NCBI RefSeq assembly: GCF_001908725.1
Contig: NZ_CP018725.1
Coordinates: forward strand, 558,001 to 622,000
Direction: 5' to 3'
Origin: Xanthomonas vesicatoria ATCC 35937
Lineage (GTDB): Bacteria; Pseudomonadota; Gammaproteobacteria; Xanthomonadales; Xanthomonadaceae
DNA length: 64,000 bases
The position numbers and the translations under genes were made by a program. Within the stretch, counting starts at the first letter, position 1, and each line of letters starts with the position of its first letter. Positions 37,531 to 45,672 of this stretch are shown in pieces. The notes beneath the pieces were generated by a model. It was not told where the DNA came from, did not search any database, and saw nothing but the letters and a program-made list of their open reading frames with translations.

Positions 37531-39168
37531 TTACTCGGGTTTGGGGCGTTGCGTGGAGTTTTGGCGTTGCGACGGGTCTTGCTGGGCCTGGGCAGCGGCG
37601 GCACGCGACTCGGCCATGCCCAGCGAGCGTGCAGCGGCTTTTTGCTCATCCTTTTGCGGCAACGGCTGCGGCTCACCTTCGGGCGTGAGCCAGCCTCCGG
37701 TGAAGCCGGCGCGTTCCAGACCGGCGCGGATGTAGGGATTCTTCTTCATCACCGTCCAGACGAATTCGTTCTGGTAGTTGGCGATCATTGCGAGGATCGG
37801 GCCCTGATCGATGGCGATGTAATCGCTGGCCACCCAGCCACGGTCCGGCACCATGCGCCCGGTCTTGAGCGGGATGTCGTAGTTGAAGCTGGGGTTGAAT
37901 GAATCCAGAAAGCCATAGCTGGAATACAGGAAGTCGCCATAGCGCTTGTGCATTTCCTCGGTGGCCGGGATCACCACTTCCGGGGCGAACACGATCGAGG
38001 AGATTGCTGCGGTCGGGGCGATGGTGCCGTCGTCGAAGTTCTCGCGCAGGCCCGCGCCGCGCGAGGAGTAGTGCCGGAATTGGCGCTGCTCGCCGCGGTA
38101 TTCCTGGCTGGTGTTCTGCGGGCCGTCGCCGGCGGTCAGGCCCCAGACGTTCTCGCCGTAGTCCTTCCACTTCATCGGGTTGTCGATGGCGTAGTCGCGC
38201 TGCGCCAGGGTGGCGCGACGGCTGTTGAGGAAATAGTCGATACCGCGCTCGCGCATGTACTGGTCCTGGATATCGCGGAAGTCGATCCAGACATGGCTGT
38301 ATTGGTGGCCGAACAGTGGCCCGAAGGACAGGTATTCCTGGCCCTGGTAGACGCCCCAGTCGTTGTTGTAGGTGCGGGTCCAGCTGGTCCACGCTTCCGG
38401 GTCGACTCCGTGGGTGGGCGAGCCCAGCGCGAGGATGTACAGCATCATCGCCTCGTTGTAGCCCATCCAGTCATGGTCGATGAAGCCACTCTCCGGGAAC
38501 CAGCCCATCGAGATCAGTGGCGCACGCTGTTGCAGCCAGCGCCAGTCCACGCGCTTGTACAGCGTGTCGGCGATCTGGCGGATTTCCTTTTCGCGCGGGT
38601 CGTCGCCGTCGTAATACGACTGGGTGAACAACACGCCCATCATCAGCAGCGCGGTGTCCACGCTCGACAGCTCAACCCAGCTGTCGTAACGGTTTCCCTG
38701 CTGCATATCCAGAAAGTGATAGTAGAAGCCCTTGTAGCCAGCCCTACCGGTCCGCTGCGGCCCCATCGGCGCATCGCGGAAGAATTTCAGTGTGGTCAAG
38801 GTGCGGTCGATTGCCTGATTGCGGCTGACCCAGCCGTTTTCGATGCCGATCGGATACGCAGTCAGCGCAAACCCGACCGAGGCGATGCTGGCGAACGGAC
38901 GCGACGGAAACCGGTCCGGAGCCAATCCATTGAGCTCGTTGGTAGTGTCCCAGAAGAACTGGAAGGTGCGGCGTTCGATGTCCGAAAACAGCGGCGGGAG
39001 CGGCGGCTTGACCGGCTTGGGCGGCAACTGCGCCTCGATCAGGATTACCTTCACCGGTGCCTTCTTTTCGGCCACCTTGGGTTCCTCGGCCTGTTTGCAG
39101 GACGCCAGCACCAGCGCGCCCAGCAAGAGTGGAATCGTCAACCAACCCGACGTGTTGCCCCTGTTCAT
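37531..39168 (-). CDS. GH144-type glucoamylase-family lipoprotein (probable endo-beta-1,2-glucanase)
   Basis: 545 residues. Lipoprotein signal with lipobox LASC, then a Pro/Lys-rich linker and an (alpha/alpha)6 domain of the 'Glycoamylase' family (PF10091, CAZy GH144): DIERRTFQFFWDTTNELNGL, IASVGFALTAYPIGIENGWV, FYYHFLDM, SVDTALLMMGVLFTQSYYDG, GFIDHDWMGYNEAMMLYILA, IAIDQGPILAMIANY. Characterised members cleave beta-1,2-glucan (sophorooligosaccharides). A ~50-residue Gln/Ala-rich tail follows. First gene of a six-gene operon (GH144, binding protein, two permeases, glycosidase, EEP) with a perfect 14-base palindrome just upstream. Start 39168 with GGGGGG before it. Confidence 0.9.
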   Translation of the reverse strand: MNRGNTSGWLTIPLLLGALVLASCKQAEEPKVAEKKAPVKVILIEAQLPPKPVKPPLPPLFSDIERRTFQFFWDTTNELNGLAPDRFPSRPFASIASVGFALTAYPIGIENGWVSRNQAIDRTLTTLKFFRDAPMGPQRTGRAGYKGFYYHFLDMQQGNRYDSWVELSSVDTALLMMGVLFTQSYYDGDDPREKEIRQIADTLYKRVDWRWLQQRAPLISMGWFPESGFIDHDWMGYNEAMMLYILALGSPTHGVDPEAWTSWTRTYNNDWGVYQGQEYLSFGPLFGHQYSHVWIDFRDIQDQYMRERGIDYFLNSRRATLAQRDYAIDNPMKWKDYGENVWGLTAGDGPQNTSQEYRGEQRQFRHYSSRGAGLRENFDDGTIAPTAAISSIVFAPEVVIPATEEMHKRYGDFLYSSYGFLDSFNPSFNYDIPLKTGRMVPDRGWVASDYIAIDQGPILAMIANYQNEFVWTVMKKNPYIRAGLERAGFTGGWLTPEGEPQPLPQKDEQKAAARSLGMAESRAAAAQAQQDPSQRQNSTQRPKPE

Positions 39169-39182
39169 CCGCCCCCCACTTG

Positions 39183-39196
39183 TGTAATCGATTACA
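39183..39196. promoter_or_regulatory. Perfect palindrome, candidate LacI-family operator
   Basis: TGTAATCGATTACA is a perfect 14-base dyad with a central CG, the classic layout of LacI-family operators. It lies 15-28 bases before the GH144 start, where bound repressor would block the six-gene operon. Its TGTAA half-site recurs in the pair upstream of lacI at 43419 and 43465. Confidence 0.75.
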
Positions 39197-39232
39197 TCTC
39201 GCACGCCAACCTACCCTATCCAAGCGCCGAGT

Positions 39233-39265
39233 TCGACCGCCCTGACGTCATGCCAGGGCGGTCGA
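39233..39265 (-). terminator. Hairpin after the TonB receptor gene
   Basis: 12-base-pair perfect stem (TCGACCGCCCTG at 39233-39244, complement at 39254-39265) with a 9-base loop, 5 bases after the receptor stop. No T-run follows on the minus strand, so it may stabilise the receptor message or only partly terminate. Confidence 0.5.
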
Positions 39266-39270
39266 GTACC

Positions 39271-42249
39271 TCACCAGTTCAGGCCAAAGGCCAGACGGAA
39301 GGTACGCATCGGCGACGCCAGCACACCGGTCGGTGTGCCGTAAGCCGTGTTCAAGTCGTCTAGTGTCCCGGTATCGCCGTTAAAGTTGGCGTAGTTCACC
39401 CAATTGAACACGTTGAGGATATCCGCACGCACATTGAATTTGACACCTGCACCGGTATCCCATTCTTTGTTGGCGGCAATGCTGAACTCCTTGTAGCCCA
39501 ACGTGCCATCCGGCTTGAACTGGATGATGTCGCACTGGTCGTTGCCGGCAAGGCAATTTTGACCATAGCGCGCGGTCTGGCTTGCCAGCGACAACTTGCC
39601 GGACAGCTTGACCTCGTAGGGCAGCTCGTAGATGCCGGTGACCACCAGGCGGTTCTTCGGGATGCCGCCGGCCTCGCGCCAGCCGTAATCTTCGATGCGC
39701 TCGCGATCCAATGCGTAATGCTCGCCGAACTGGCGGTTTTCCTTGGCATCGGAATAGGTGTAGGCCACCGTCAGGCCCCAACCGGATTCTTCATCGAAGG
39801 GCTTTTCGACCTGCAACGCGAGTTGGTTGTTGCGGGTCTCCACCCCATTGGTGCCGAGCACGATGGCGCTATAGCCGTCCGGTCCGTCGGTGGGTACGCC
39901 CGAGGTGGTGCCGGGCTGGAAGAACGCGCCGTTCGGCAGGCGGTTGCCGCGCACGAACGCAAAGCCGTCATGGCTCTCGATGCGGCTCAGGGTCACGTCG
40001 GTGAACCAGTCCTGGCCCCACAGCGGCACCATGTTGCGCATGCCGATGCTGAATTGATCGGAGTACGGGGTCTTGATGTTGTTGTCGATCAGATAGATTT
40101 CACGCCCGCCGCCGCCGGCGCTGGTCGCCGCCAGCGCATCGAGCCCTTCCTGGCTGGCGAAGGACGGATTCCATGCCGTGCACGGGTCGCCCAGGCAGGC
40201 CGGGTTGTTGGCGCTGGTGAAGTAGTAGCTATAGGACTTGAAGGAGTTGTTGAGCTGCTCCAGGGCCAGGTAATCGAAGATGTTGCGGTCGTAGGCACGG
40301 CCGGCGCCACCGTAGATCACGTGGGCCTGGTCGCCGAACAGGTCGTACGAGGCACCCAGGCGCGGCTGCCAGGCATTCTTGAACGCCTTGCGGTTGTTGC
40401 CGGTGCTGATGAAGTTGTTGATGTTGTAGTTGGCGTTTTGCAGGTTGGGCCAGTTCTGCAACGCACCGGCCACATCGGACGGCGTGACGAAGTCCAGGAA
40501 TGCCGGGGTTTCTTCGTAGTCATAGCGCACGCCCAGGTTGAGGGTCCAGTGCTCGTTGACCTCCCAGTCGTCCTGCAGATAGATACCGTACTGCTTGTTC
40601 TTGGATACCACCGAGCCGCCACCTTCGGTCAATGGCGCGCCAAAGCGCACGCGGTACGGCGTTTCGACATCGGTAAGGATGTTGTAGTAGTACTGCGGAT
40701 TGGCCGGGTTGAACTGGGTCGAGTCCAGATCGATGCTCTTGAACTTCACGCCCATCTTGACGGTGTGCGCGCCGTGCCATTCCAGGCTGTTCAAGGTCAG
40801 ATCGTCCTGGAACGTCCAGCCTTTCTGGCCCTTGCGCTGGAAGCTGCTGCCGGCACCGGCGGCCAGCACGTCGGTCTCGTTACCGCGCACCGGCGTGTAG
40901 CTCAGCACGTATCCGCTGCCGTTGTTGAGCGGCGCCTGGTTCCAGAACGCACTCTCGTAGCTCAGGTTGGCTTCGTTGAGGAAGTTGGCACCGCTGTACT
41001 GCCAGCGCAGGTTGGCGCGCTTTTCTTCCTGGCCGTTGACGCTGCCGTGCTCATAGGTCGAGGTCTGGCCGACGTCGTTGAGCTCGTCTTCCTTGCGGTA
41101 CTTGCCGGTCAGTTCGAACAGGTTGTTGTCGCCGATGGTCCAGTCGATCTTGCCGAAGTACAGGTCTTCCTTGAACGGGGTGCTGTAGGTGGCCACCAGC
41201 GGCTGCAGCTGTGCCGGCAACTGGTCCACGCGGTCGGAATAGATCGAGCCGGGGATCACCACGTTGGGGGTGGTGTATTCCTTGGCTTCATAGGCGATGA
41301 AGAAGTGCGCCTTGTCCTTGAGGATCGGGCCGCTGAAGGTGGCGCCGTACTGGGTTTCCTCGAAGTCATCGCGCACGCCGGCCTTCTTCTCCAGCGGGCT
41401 TTCTTCGCGCCAGCCATCATTGCTGGTATCCCAGAAGAAGCTGCCGTGGAAATCGTTGGTGCCGGACTTGGACGAAGCCACGATGGCCGCGCCGCTGACC
41501 TGGTCGAACTCGGCCTTGTAGTTGGAGGTGATGACCTTGTATTCGCCGATCGCCGACTGCGGGAACGGATTGCCACGGCTGGAATCCTGGCCAGCGACGC
41601 CGCCGGTCAGCACGTAGTTCTTCTGGCTCACGCCATCGATATAGACGTTGGTGCCTTCGGCCGAGGTCGCGCCCGAGCGCACCTTGGTGGTGCCGTTGGC
41701 GTCGCGGGTGAACTGCACGTTCGGCACGGTGTCGGCCAGCTCCAGGAAGTTGCGCGTGGCACGCGGCAGGTTCTGGATCTGCACATTGGAAATGTACGTG
41801 GCGTTCTCGGAGGTGCGCGTCTCCACCAGCACCGGCGGCGCCTTGACCTGCACGGCGTCCAGCGTGGTGGCGTTACCACCTTCGGTCGTGGCCGGCTCGC
41901 CGCCGACGCCCAGGTTCAGGGTCGCGGTCTGGCCGACCTGCACGGTGACGTTCTGCGAGCTGGTCTCGCCGTTGGCGGTGACGTCGATGCGGTACGAACC
42001 CGGCGGCAGGCCGCCGACCGAGTAACTGCCGTTGTTGACTTGCACGGTGCGGGTCAGGCCGGTCGCGAGATTGGTCGCAGTCACCTGGGCCTGCGCCGCG
42101 GGCGCCGAGTCGACGCTAACCTGGCCGCGGATGGTTGCGGCAGTGCTCTGCGCAAATGCAGGTGCGGCGCCTAGCAGCAGGCAGCTGGCCAGGGCGCAGC
42201 TGAGGAGCTTGCGCGCCGGACGGGCGGAATGGGGGTGGTGGTGGCGCAT
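39271..42249 (-). CDS. TonB-dependent receptor (Oar-like, carboxypeptidase-regulatory N-terminus)
   Basis: Outer-membrane receptor of 992 residues. Signal peptide ends near APAFAQS; residues ~30-120 form a CarboxypepD_reg/CNA-like domain (ATIRGQVSVDSAPAAQAQVT, GLPPGSYRIDV); then a plug (LPRATRNFLELADTVPNVQF, SSKSGTNDFHGSFFWD) and a large beta barrel ending FRLAFGLNW with the terminal aromatic. A canonical TonB box is not obvious. GGAGGGACCA before the ATG is a strong ribosome site. It lies 103 bases after the LacI gene and before the GH144 operon, so it probably imports the glucan fragments used by that operon. Confidence 0.93.
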   Translation of the reverse strand: MRHHHPHSARPARKLLSCALASCLLLGAAPAFAQSTAATIRGQVSVDSAPAAQAQVTATNLATGLTRTVQVNNGSYSVGGLPPGSYRIDVTANGETSSQNVTVQVGQTATLNLGVGGEPATTEGGNATTLDAVQVKAPPVLVETRTSENATYISNVQIQNLPRATRNFLELADTVPNVQFTRDANGTTKVRSGATSAEGTNVYIDGVSQKNYVLTGGVAGQDSSRGNPFPQSAIGEYKVITSNYKAEFDQVSGAAIVASSKSGTNDFHGSFFWDTSNDGWREESPLEKKAGVRDDFEETQYGATFSGPILKDKAHFFIAYEAKEYTTPNVVIPGSIYSDRVDQLPAQLQPLVATYSTPFKEDLYFGKIDWTIGDNNLFELTGKYRKEDELNDVGQTSTYEHGSVNGQEEKRANLRWQYSGANFLNEANLSYESAFWNQAPLNNGSGYVLSYTPVRGNETDVLAAGAGSSFQRKGQKGWTFQDDLTLNSLEWHGAHTVKMGVKFKSIDLDSTQFNPANPQYYYNILTDVETPYRVRFGAPLTEGGGSVVSKNKQYGIYLQDDWEVNEHWTLNLGVRYDYEETPAFLDFVTPSDVAGALQNWPNLQNANYNINNFISTGNNRKAFKNAWQPRLGASYDLFGDQAHVIYGGAGRAYDRNIFDYLALEQLNNSFKSYSYYFTSANNPACLGDPCTAWNPSFASQEGLDALAATSAGGGGREIYLIDNNIKTPYSDQFSIGMRNMVPLWGQDWFTDVTLSRIESHDGFAFVRGNRLPNGAFFQPGTTSGVPTDGPDGYSAIVLGTNGVETRNNQLALQVEKPFDEESGWGLTVAYTYSDAKENRQFGEHYALDRERIEDYGWREAGGIPKNRLVVTGIYELPYEVKLSGKLSLASQTARYGQNCLAGNDQCDIIQFKPDGTLGYKEFSIAANKEWDTGAGVKFNVRADILNVFNWVNYANFNGDTGTLDDLNTAYGTPTGVLASPMRTFRLAFGLNW

Positions 42250-42352
42250 TGGTCCCTCCAGGGATCGGTACAGATTGTTGTTGTGGCATTGCGAACTAGC
42301 AGGAACGACCGCTGCGGGGGAGCAGCGGGAGCGGACAGAACGTCCGCGAAAG

Positions 42353-43375
42353 TCAGGGGCCGGGCTCGCCGGCACCGCAGGAAGCACGTATCACCAGCTC
42401 GGGCGTGAGCAATTGGCGGATACCGTCGTCATGGCCGGGCAGTTCCACCAGCCGCATCAATCGGGACATCGCCTGCTCGCCCAGGCGCGCGATGCTGACC
42501 CGCATGGTGGTCAGCGCCGGATGGACGAAGCGTGCCAGCGGGATGTCGTCGAACCCGGCCAATGCCACATTGCCAGGCACCGACACCTCGGCCTGCGCAA
42601 ATGCGTACAGGCAGCCGAGCGCGGTCATGTCGTTGGCGGCAAATACCGCATCGGGCAAGGTCCCGGCGGCCAGCATTGCCAGTCCGGCACGGTGACCGGA
42701 GGCTTCGTCGAAGTCGCCGGCGTATTCGATCCCCTGCGCCTGGTCGCCGAAACCGGCAATCGCGTCGCGGAAACCGCGCAGGCGTTCGCGCGCATCGAAA
42801 TTGAGCGCCGGCCCTCCGATAAAAGCGATGCGCCGGTGGCCGGCACGCAACAGGTGCTCGGTCATGGCCATGGCACCGGCATGGTCATCGATGCTCAGCA
42901 CTGGATAACCGGCGCCGGGCAGATGCGCATTGATCAGCACCGTCGGCAGCGACTGCGGCAGATTGTCGGTAAGAAATCCCGGCTGCTCGGCGTAGGGAGA
43001 GAGCACCAGCAAGCCGTCTACGCGCCCGCGCATGGACCGCAGCGCCCTACCCTGCGCCTCCGGGTCGCCGTGATAACTGGACACCAGCAGGTGCTGACCG
43101 GCGGCACGCGCGGCACCGTCGATGCCGCGGATCAATTCGGAAAAGAACTCGCCATACAGGTCCGGCAGCACCACACCCAGGGTCTGGGAACGCCGGCTGC
43201 TCAGGCTGCGGGCAGCCGCATGCGGGCTGTATCGCAGCCGCTCGGCCACGTCCATGACCTGCTGGCGCACTGGCCCGGCGACGTTGTCATGTCCGTTGAG
43301 CGCACGCGACACGGTGGCCACAGAGACCTGTGCCTCCCGCGCCACATCTTTGATGGTGACCGCACCCTTGGCCAT
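42353..43375 (-). CDS. LacI family transcriptional regulator
   Basis: DNA-binding repressor/activator of 340 residues. N-terminal helix-turn-helix VTIKDVAREAQVSVATVSRA with the hinge YSPHAAARSLSSRRSQTLGV, then a periplasmic-binding-like sugar domain (LPDLYGEFFSELIRGIDGAA, GVPGNVALAGFDDI-like segment VPGNVALAGFDDIPLARFV). Start 43375 with GGAGGG upstream. It heads the locus; an inverted pair of operator-like sequences lies before it, suggesting autoregulation and control of the receptor and GH144 operon. The inducer is likely a sugar released by the locus. Confidence 0.93.
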   Translation of the reverse strand: MAKGAVTIKDVAREAQVSVATVSRALNGHDNVAGPVRQQVMDVAERLRYSPHAAARSLSSRRSQTLGVVLPDLYGEFFSELIRGIDGAARAAGQHLLVSSYHGDPEAQGRALRSMRGRVDGLLVLSPYAEQPGFLTDNLPQSLPTVLINAHLPGAGYPVLSIDDHAGAMAMTEHLLRAGHRRIAFIGGPALNFDARERLRGFRDAIAGFGDQAQGIEYAGDFDEASGHRAGLAMLAAGTLPDAVFAANDMTALGCLYAFAQAEVSVPGNVALAGFDDIPLARFVHPALTTMRVSIARLGEQAMSRLMRLVELPGHDDGIRQLLTPELVIRASCGAGEPGP

Positions 43376-43821
43376 TCGTGTCGCCCTCCGCGACCCACTT
43401 CGCAAAACTGGCGCGGACTGTAAGCGTTTTCATAAGCGGGCGTAAACCCCCATCTTCACGCCTGTGAAAACGCTTACAGATCAAGCATCTGCAGGTGATG
43501 AATACGTGAATGAACGTGCTGCGTCGCAACAAATGGCGCCCGCGCGCCACAAATGAAGCGGAACGCCGGTCACGGCCGGGGCCACGTCGACTGGTGCGTT
43601 GACCAGTGGAAACGCGACTCCCGGTCTACAGGCACGTGGCGCCGCTCGGATCGCGACGTTAAAACGTATGTGATGGTCTTCGCCGATATCAGAGACTGAC
43701 TTTCTGGGACCGAGCAACGCCAGAGCGGCTGCAGCGTTCTCGGTGCGACGGGGGTTGACGGCACTGCCCGTCGCCCCCGAATGCGCTCCTGCAACCGCGG
43801 CTCGGTCGTCCGGGCTTCGGT
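43376..43821. other. Intergenic region between lacI-type gene and bolA
   Basis: 446 bases without a gene. The LacI-proximal third holds the paired operators; the remainder shows no gene, no clear terminator for bolA and no recognised repeat. Confidence 0.5.
43419..43478. promoter_or_regulatory. Inverted operator pair upstream of the LacI-type gene
   Basis: TGTAAGCGTTTTCA at 43419-43432 is exactly inverted as TGAAAACGCTTACA at 43465-43478 (15 bases each if the outer C/G is counted), 32 bases apart. Each is itself an imperfect LacI-type dyad around CG, with half-sites TGTAAGC and TGAAAAC, matching TGTAATC of the GH144 site. Spacing of 46 bases between centres could allow looping or cooperative binding over the lacI promoter. 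Confidence 0.75.
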
Positions 43822-44091
43822 CTACCCCGCCTCGCCCGGTGCGATTGCCTCGATCGACAAGGCATGGATGTCGGTCTGCATCATCTCCCCAACCGCGGCA
43901 TAGACCGCCCGGTGGCGCGCTAGCGGCGGCTTGCCGGCGAAGACGGCGCTGACCACGCGCACATTGAAATGGCCGCGGCCATCACGGGCACCGGCGTGGC
44001 CGGCATGCCGGTGACTGTCGTCCACCACGTCCAGCTCAGTAGGCGCCAACGCCGATTGCAGCGCGTCGCGAATCCGCTCGACCCGGCTCAT
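43822..44091 (-). CDS. BolA family protein
   Basis: 89-residue BolA-like protein ([60 protein letters not shown]). Family members bind monothiol glutaredoxins and take part in iron-sulfur handling or stress control; here the conserved His residues are present. Start 44091 overlaps the YciI-type stop by ATGA. Confidence 0.93.
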   Translation of the reverse strand: MSRVERIRDALQSALAPTELDVVDDSHRHAGHAGARDGRGHFNVRVVSAVFAGKPPLARHRAVYAAVGEMMQTDIHALSIEAIAPGEAG

Positions 44092-44387
44092 GGCAGCACC
44101 CGGCGGAACGGCCGGACGTCGGTGCGCACGTAGACGCCAGCGGCCACATAGGGATCGGCATCGGCCCAGGCACGTGCCTCTTCCAGTGCGTCGAACTCGG
44201 CAATCACCACGCTTCCGCTGAAACCGGCCGGACCCGGATCCTCGGCGTCGATAGCCGGGCACGGGCCTGCCACCAGCAACCGCCCAGCCGCAGCCAGCGC
44301 CTGCAGGCGTGCCAGATGTGCCGGTCGCGCCTGCTGCCGCGCGTCCAGTGCATCGGCCCCGTCATACCCTTCGATTACGTACCACAC
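44088..44387 (-). CDS. YciI family protein
   Basis: 99-residue protein of the YciI/YCII family ([40 protein letters not shown]), a ferredoxin-like fold with conserved His/Asp; function in general unknown. The GTG at 44387 ([10 protein letters not shown]) is chosen: it has GAGG at correct spacing and matches the usual N-terminus. Coupled to bolA by ATGA overlap, as often seen in proteobacteria. Confidence 0.88.
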   Translation of the reverse strand: MWYVIEGYDGADALDARQQARPAHLARLQALAAAGRLLVAGPCPAIDAEDPGPAGFSGSVVIAEFDALEEARAWADADPYVAAGVYVRTDVRPFRRVLP

Positions 44388-44753
44388 ATGCCACCTCACT
44401 CAGGACTTGAAGATCAACGCAGGGATTCTAGCCGCGTCGGCGCTGGACACCGCCCCCGCGCACGCATTACCCTTGGCGCCACTGCACACGCAACCGGACG
44501 CAGCGGCCCGTCGGCCCAGGCATCACACCTCACTCGACGACCGATTCGCTGCCCACCGCCGGCTCGCGTAGACGACCTCCTCGCTGTTCCGTCGCCGCCT
44601 GCCACGCGGCGCCCGATGGTACGCGGACCGGCGTTTGTGGATTTGTGGGATCGTGCCGAAGCAGGCACGACATTGATCGCAATAACTCAAGGCAAAGCCC
44701 TGCAGGCGCGGCTCAGACCGTGGCCGGCGACCGTAAGACCCGATGTCGACCTG
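44388..44753. other. Intergenic region between yciI and scpA
   Basis: 366 bases between divergent genes. An open frame continues upstream of the chosen scpA start (in-frame ATG at 44616), but its residues do not resemble ScpA. No repeat or clear promoter was seen. Confidence 0.4.
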
Positions 44754-45659
44754 ATGAATTCCGAACTCGCGCACGTCGCGACTCCGCCAGCCGCAAGCGC
44801 TCACCCACAGCAGCAGGAAATGCCGCTGGCGGTGGTGCATGGGCAACCAGTGCTGCAGATCCCGCAGGATCTGTATATCCCGCCGGATGCGCTGGAAGTG
44901 ATTCTGGATGCGTTCGAAGGCCCGCTGGACTTATTGCTGTACCTGATCCGCCGTCAGAACCTGGACATCCTGGATATCCCCGTCGCCGAGATCACCCGGC
45001 AGTACGTGGACTACATCAATGTGATGCAGGAGCTGCGCTTCGAACTGGCAGCCGAATATCTGGTGATGGCTGCGATTCTGGCCGAGATCAAATCGCGCAT
45101 GCTGTTGCCGCGGCCACCCAGTCAGGAAGGCGAAGAAGAAGACCCGCGCGCAGAGCTGGTGCGCCGCTTGCAGGAATACGAGCGTTTCAAGCAGGCCGCC
45201 GAAGACTTGGACACACTGCCCCGCATGGGCCGCGACAGCGCTCCGGTGCAGGCGCATCTGCCCGAGCGCGCAGCGGTCAAGCTGCCGCCGCCGGTGGAAT
45301 TGAAAGAAATGCTGATGGCGCTGTACGACGTGCTCAAGCGCGCTGAGCTGTTCACCGGTCATGCGATCAAGCGCGAGGCGTTGAGTGTGCGCCAGCGCAT
45401 GGGCGATGTGCTGAGCCGCCTGGACGACGGAAAGTTCTACCGCTTCGAATCGCTGTTCACGGCCGAAGAAGGCAAGCTCGGCGTGCTGGTCACCTTTTTG
45501 GCGCTGCTCGAATTGGCCAAGGAGCAGTTGCTGGACATCGTGCAGGAAGCGCCGCTGGCGCCGATCTACGTGAAGTCGCTGGCGTTGGGCAACACCAATG
45601 CGCCGCTGCAATTCTCCAGCGAATTCGATGACAGCGATGCTGCCAACGAACCTATCTGA
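44754..45659 (+). CDS. scpA: Segregation and condensation protein A
   Basis: Kleisin subunit of the SMC-ScpAB condensin, bridging SMC heads. About 301 residues. The conserved start of the domain is LEVILDAFEGPLDLLLYLIR, followed by LDILDIPVAEITRQYVDYIN, AAEYLVMAAILAEIKSRMLL, and C-terminal winged-helix EEGKLGVLVTFLALLELAKE. The exact start is uncertain: 44754 is used, with 44820 and 44616 as alternatives. scpB begins 14 bases after its stop. Confidence 0.93.
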   Translation: MNSELAHVATPPAASAHPQQQEMPLAVVHGQPVLQIPQDLYIPPDALEVILDAFEGPLDLLLYLIRRQNLDILDIPVAEITRQYVDYINVMQELRFELAAEYLVMAAILAEIKSRMLLPRPPSQEGEEEDPRAELVRRLQEYERFKQAAEDLDTLPRMGRDSAPVQAHLPERAAVKLPPPVELKEMLMALYDVLKRAELFTGHAIKREALSVRQRMGDVLSRLDDGKFYRFESLFTAEEGKLGVLVTFLALLELAKEQLLDIVQEAPLAPIYVKSLALGNTNAPLQFSSEFDDSDAANEPI

Positions 45660-45672
45660 AGCCGATCACCGA

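Noticed and set aside
39559..42174. 871-residue open frame opposite the TonB receptor
   Set aside because: Same reason; the receptor on the other strand has plug and barrel features.
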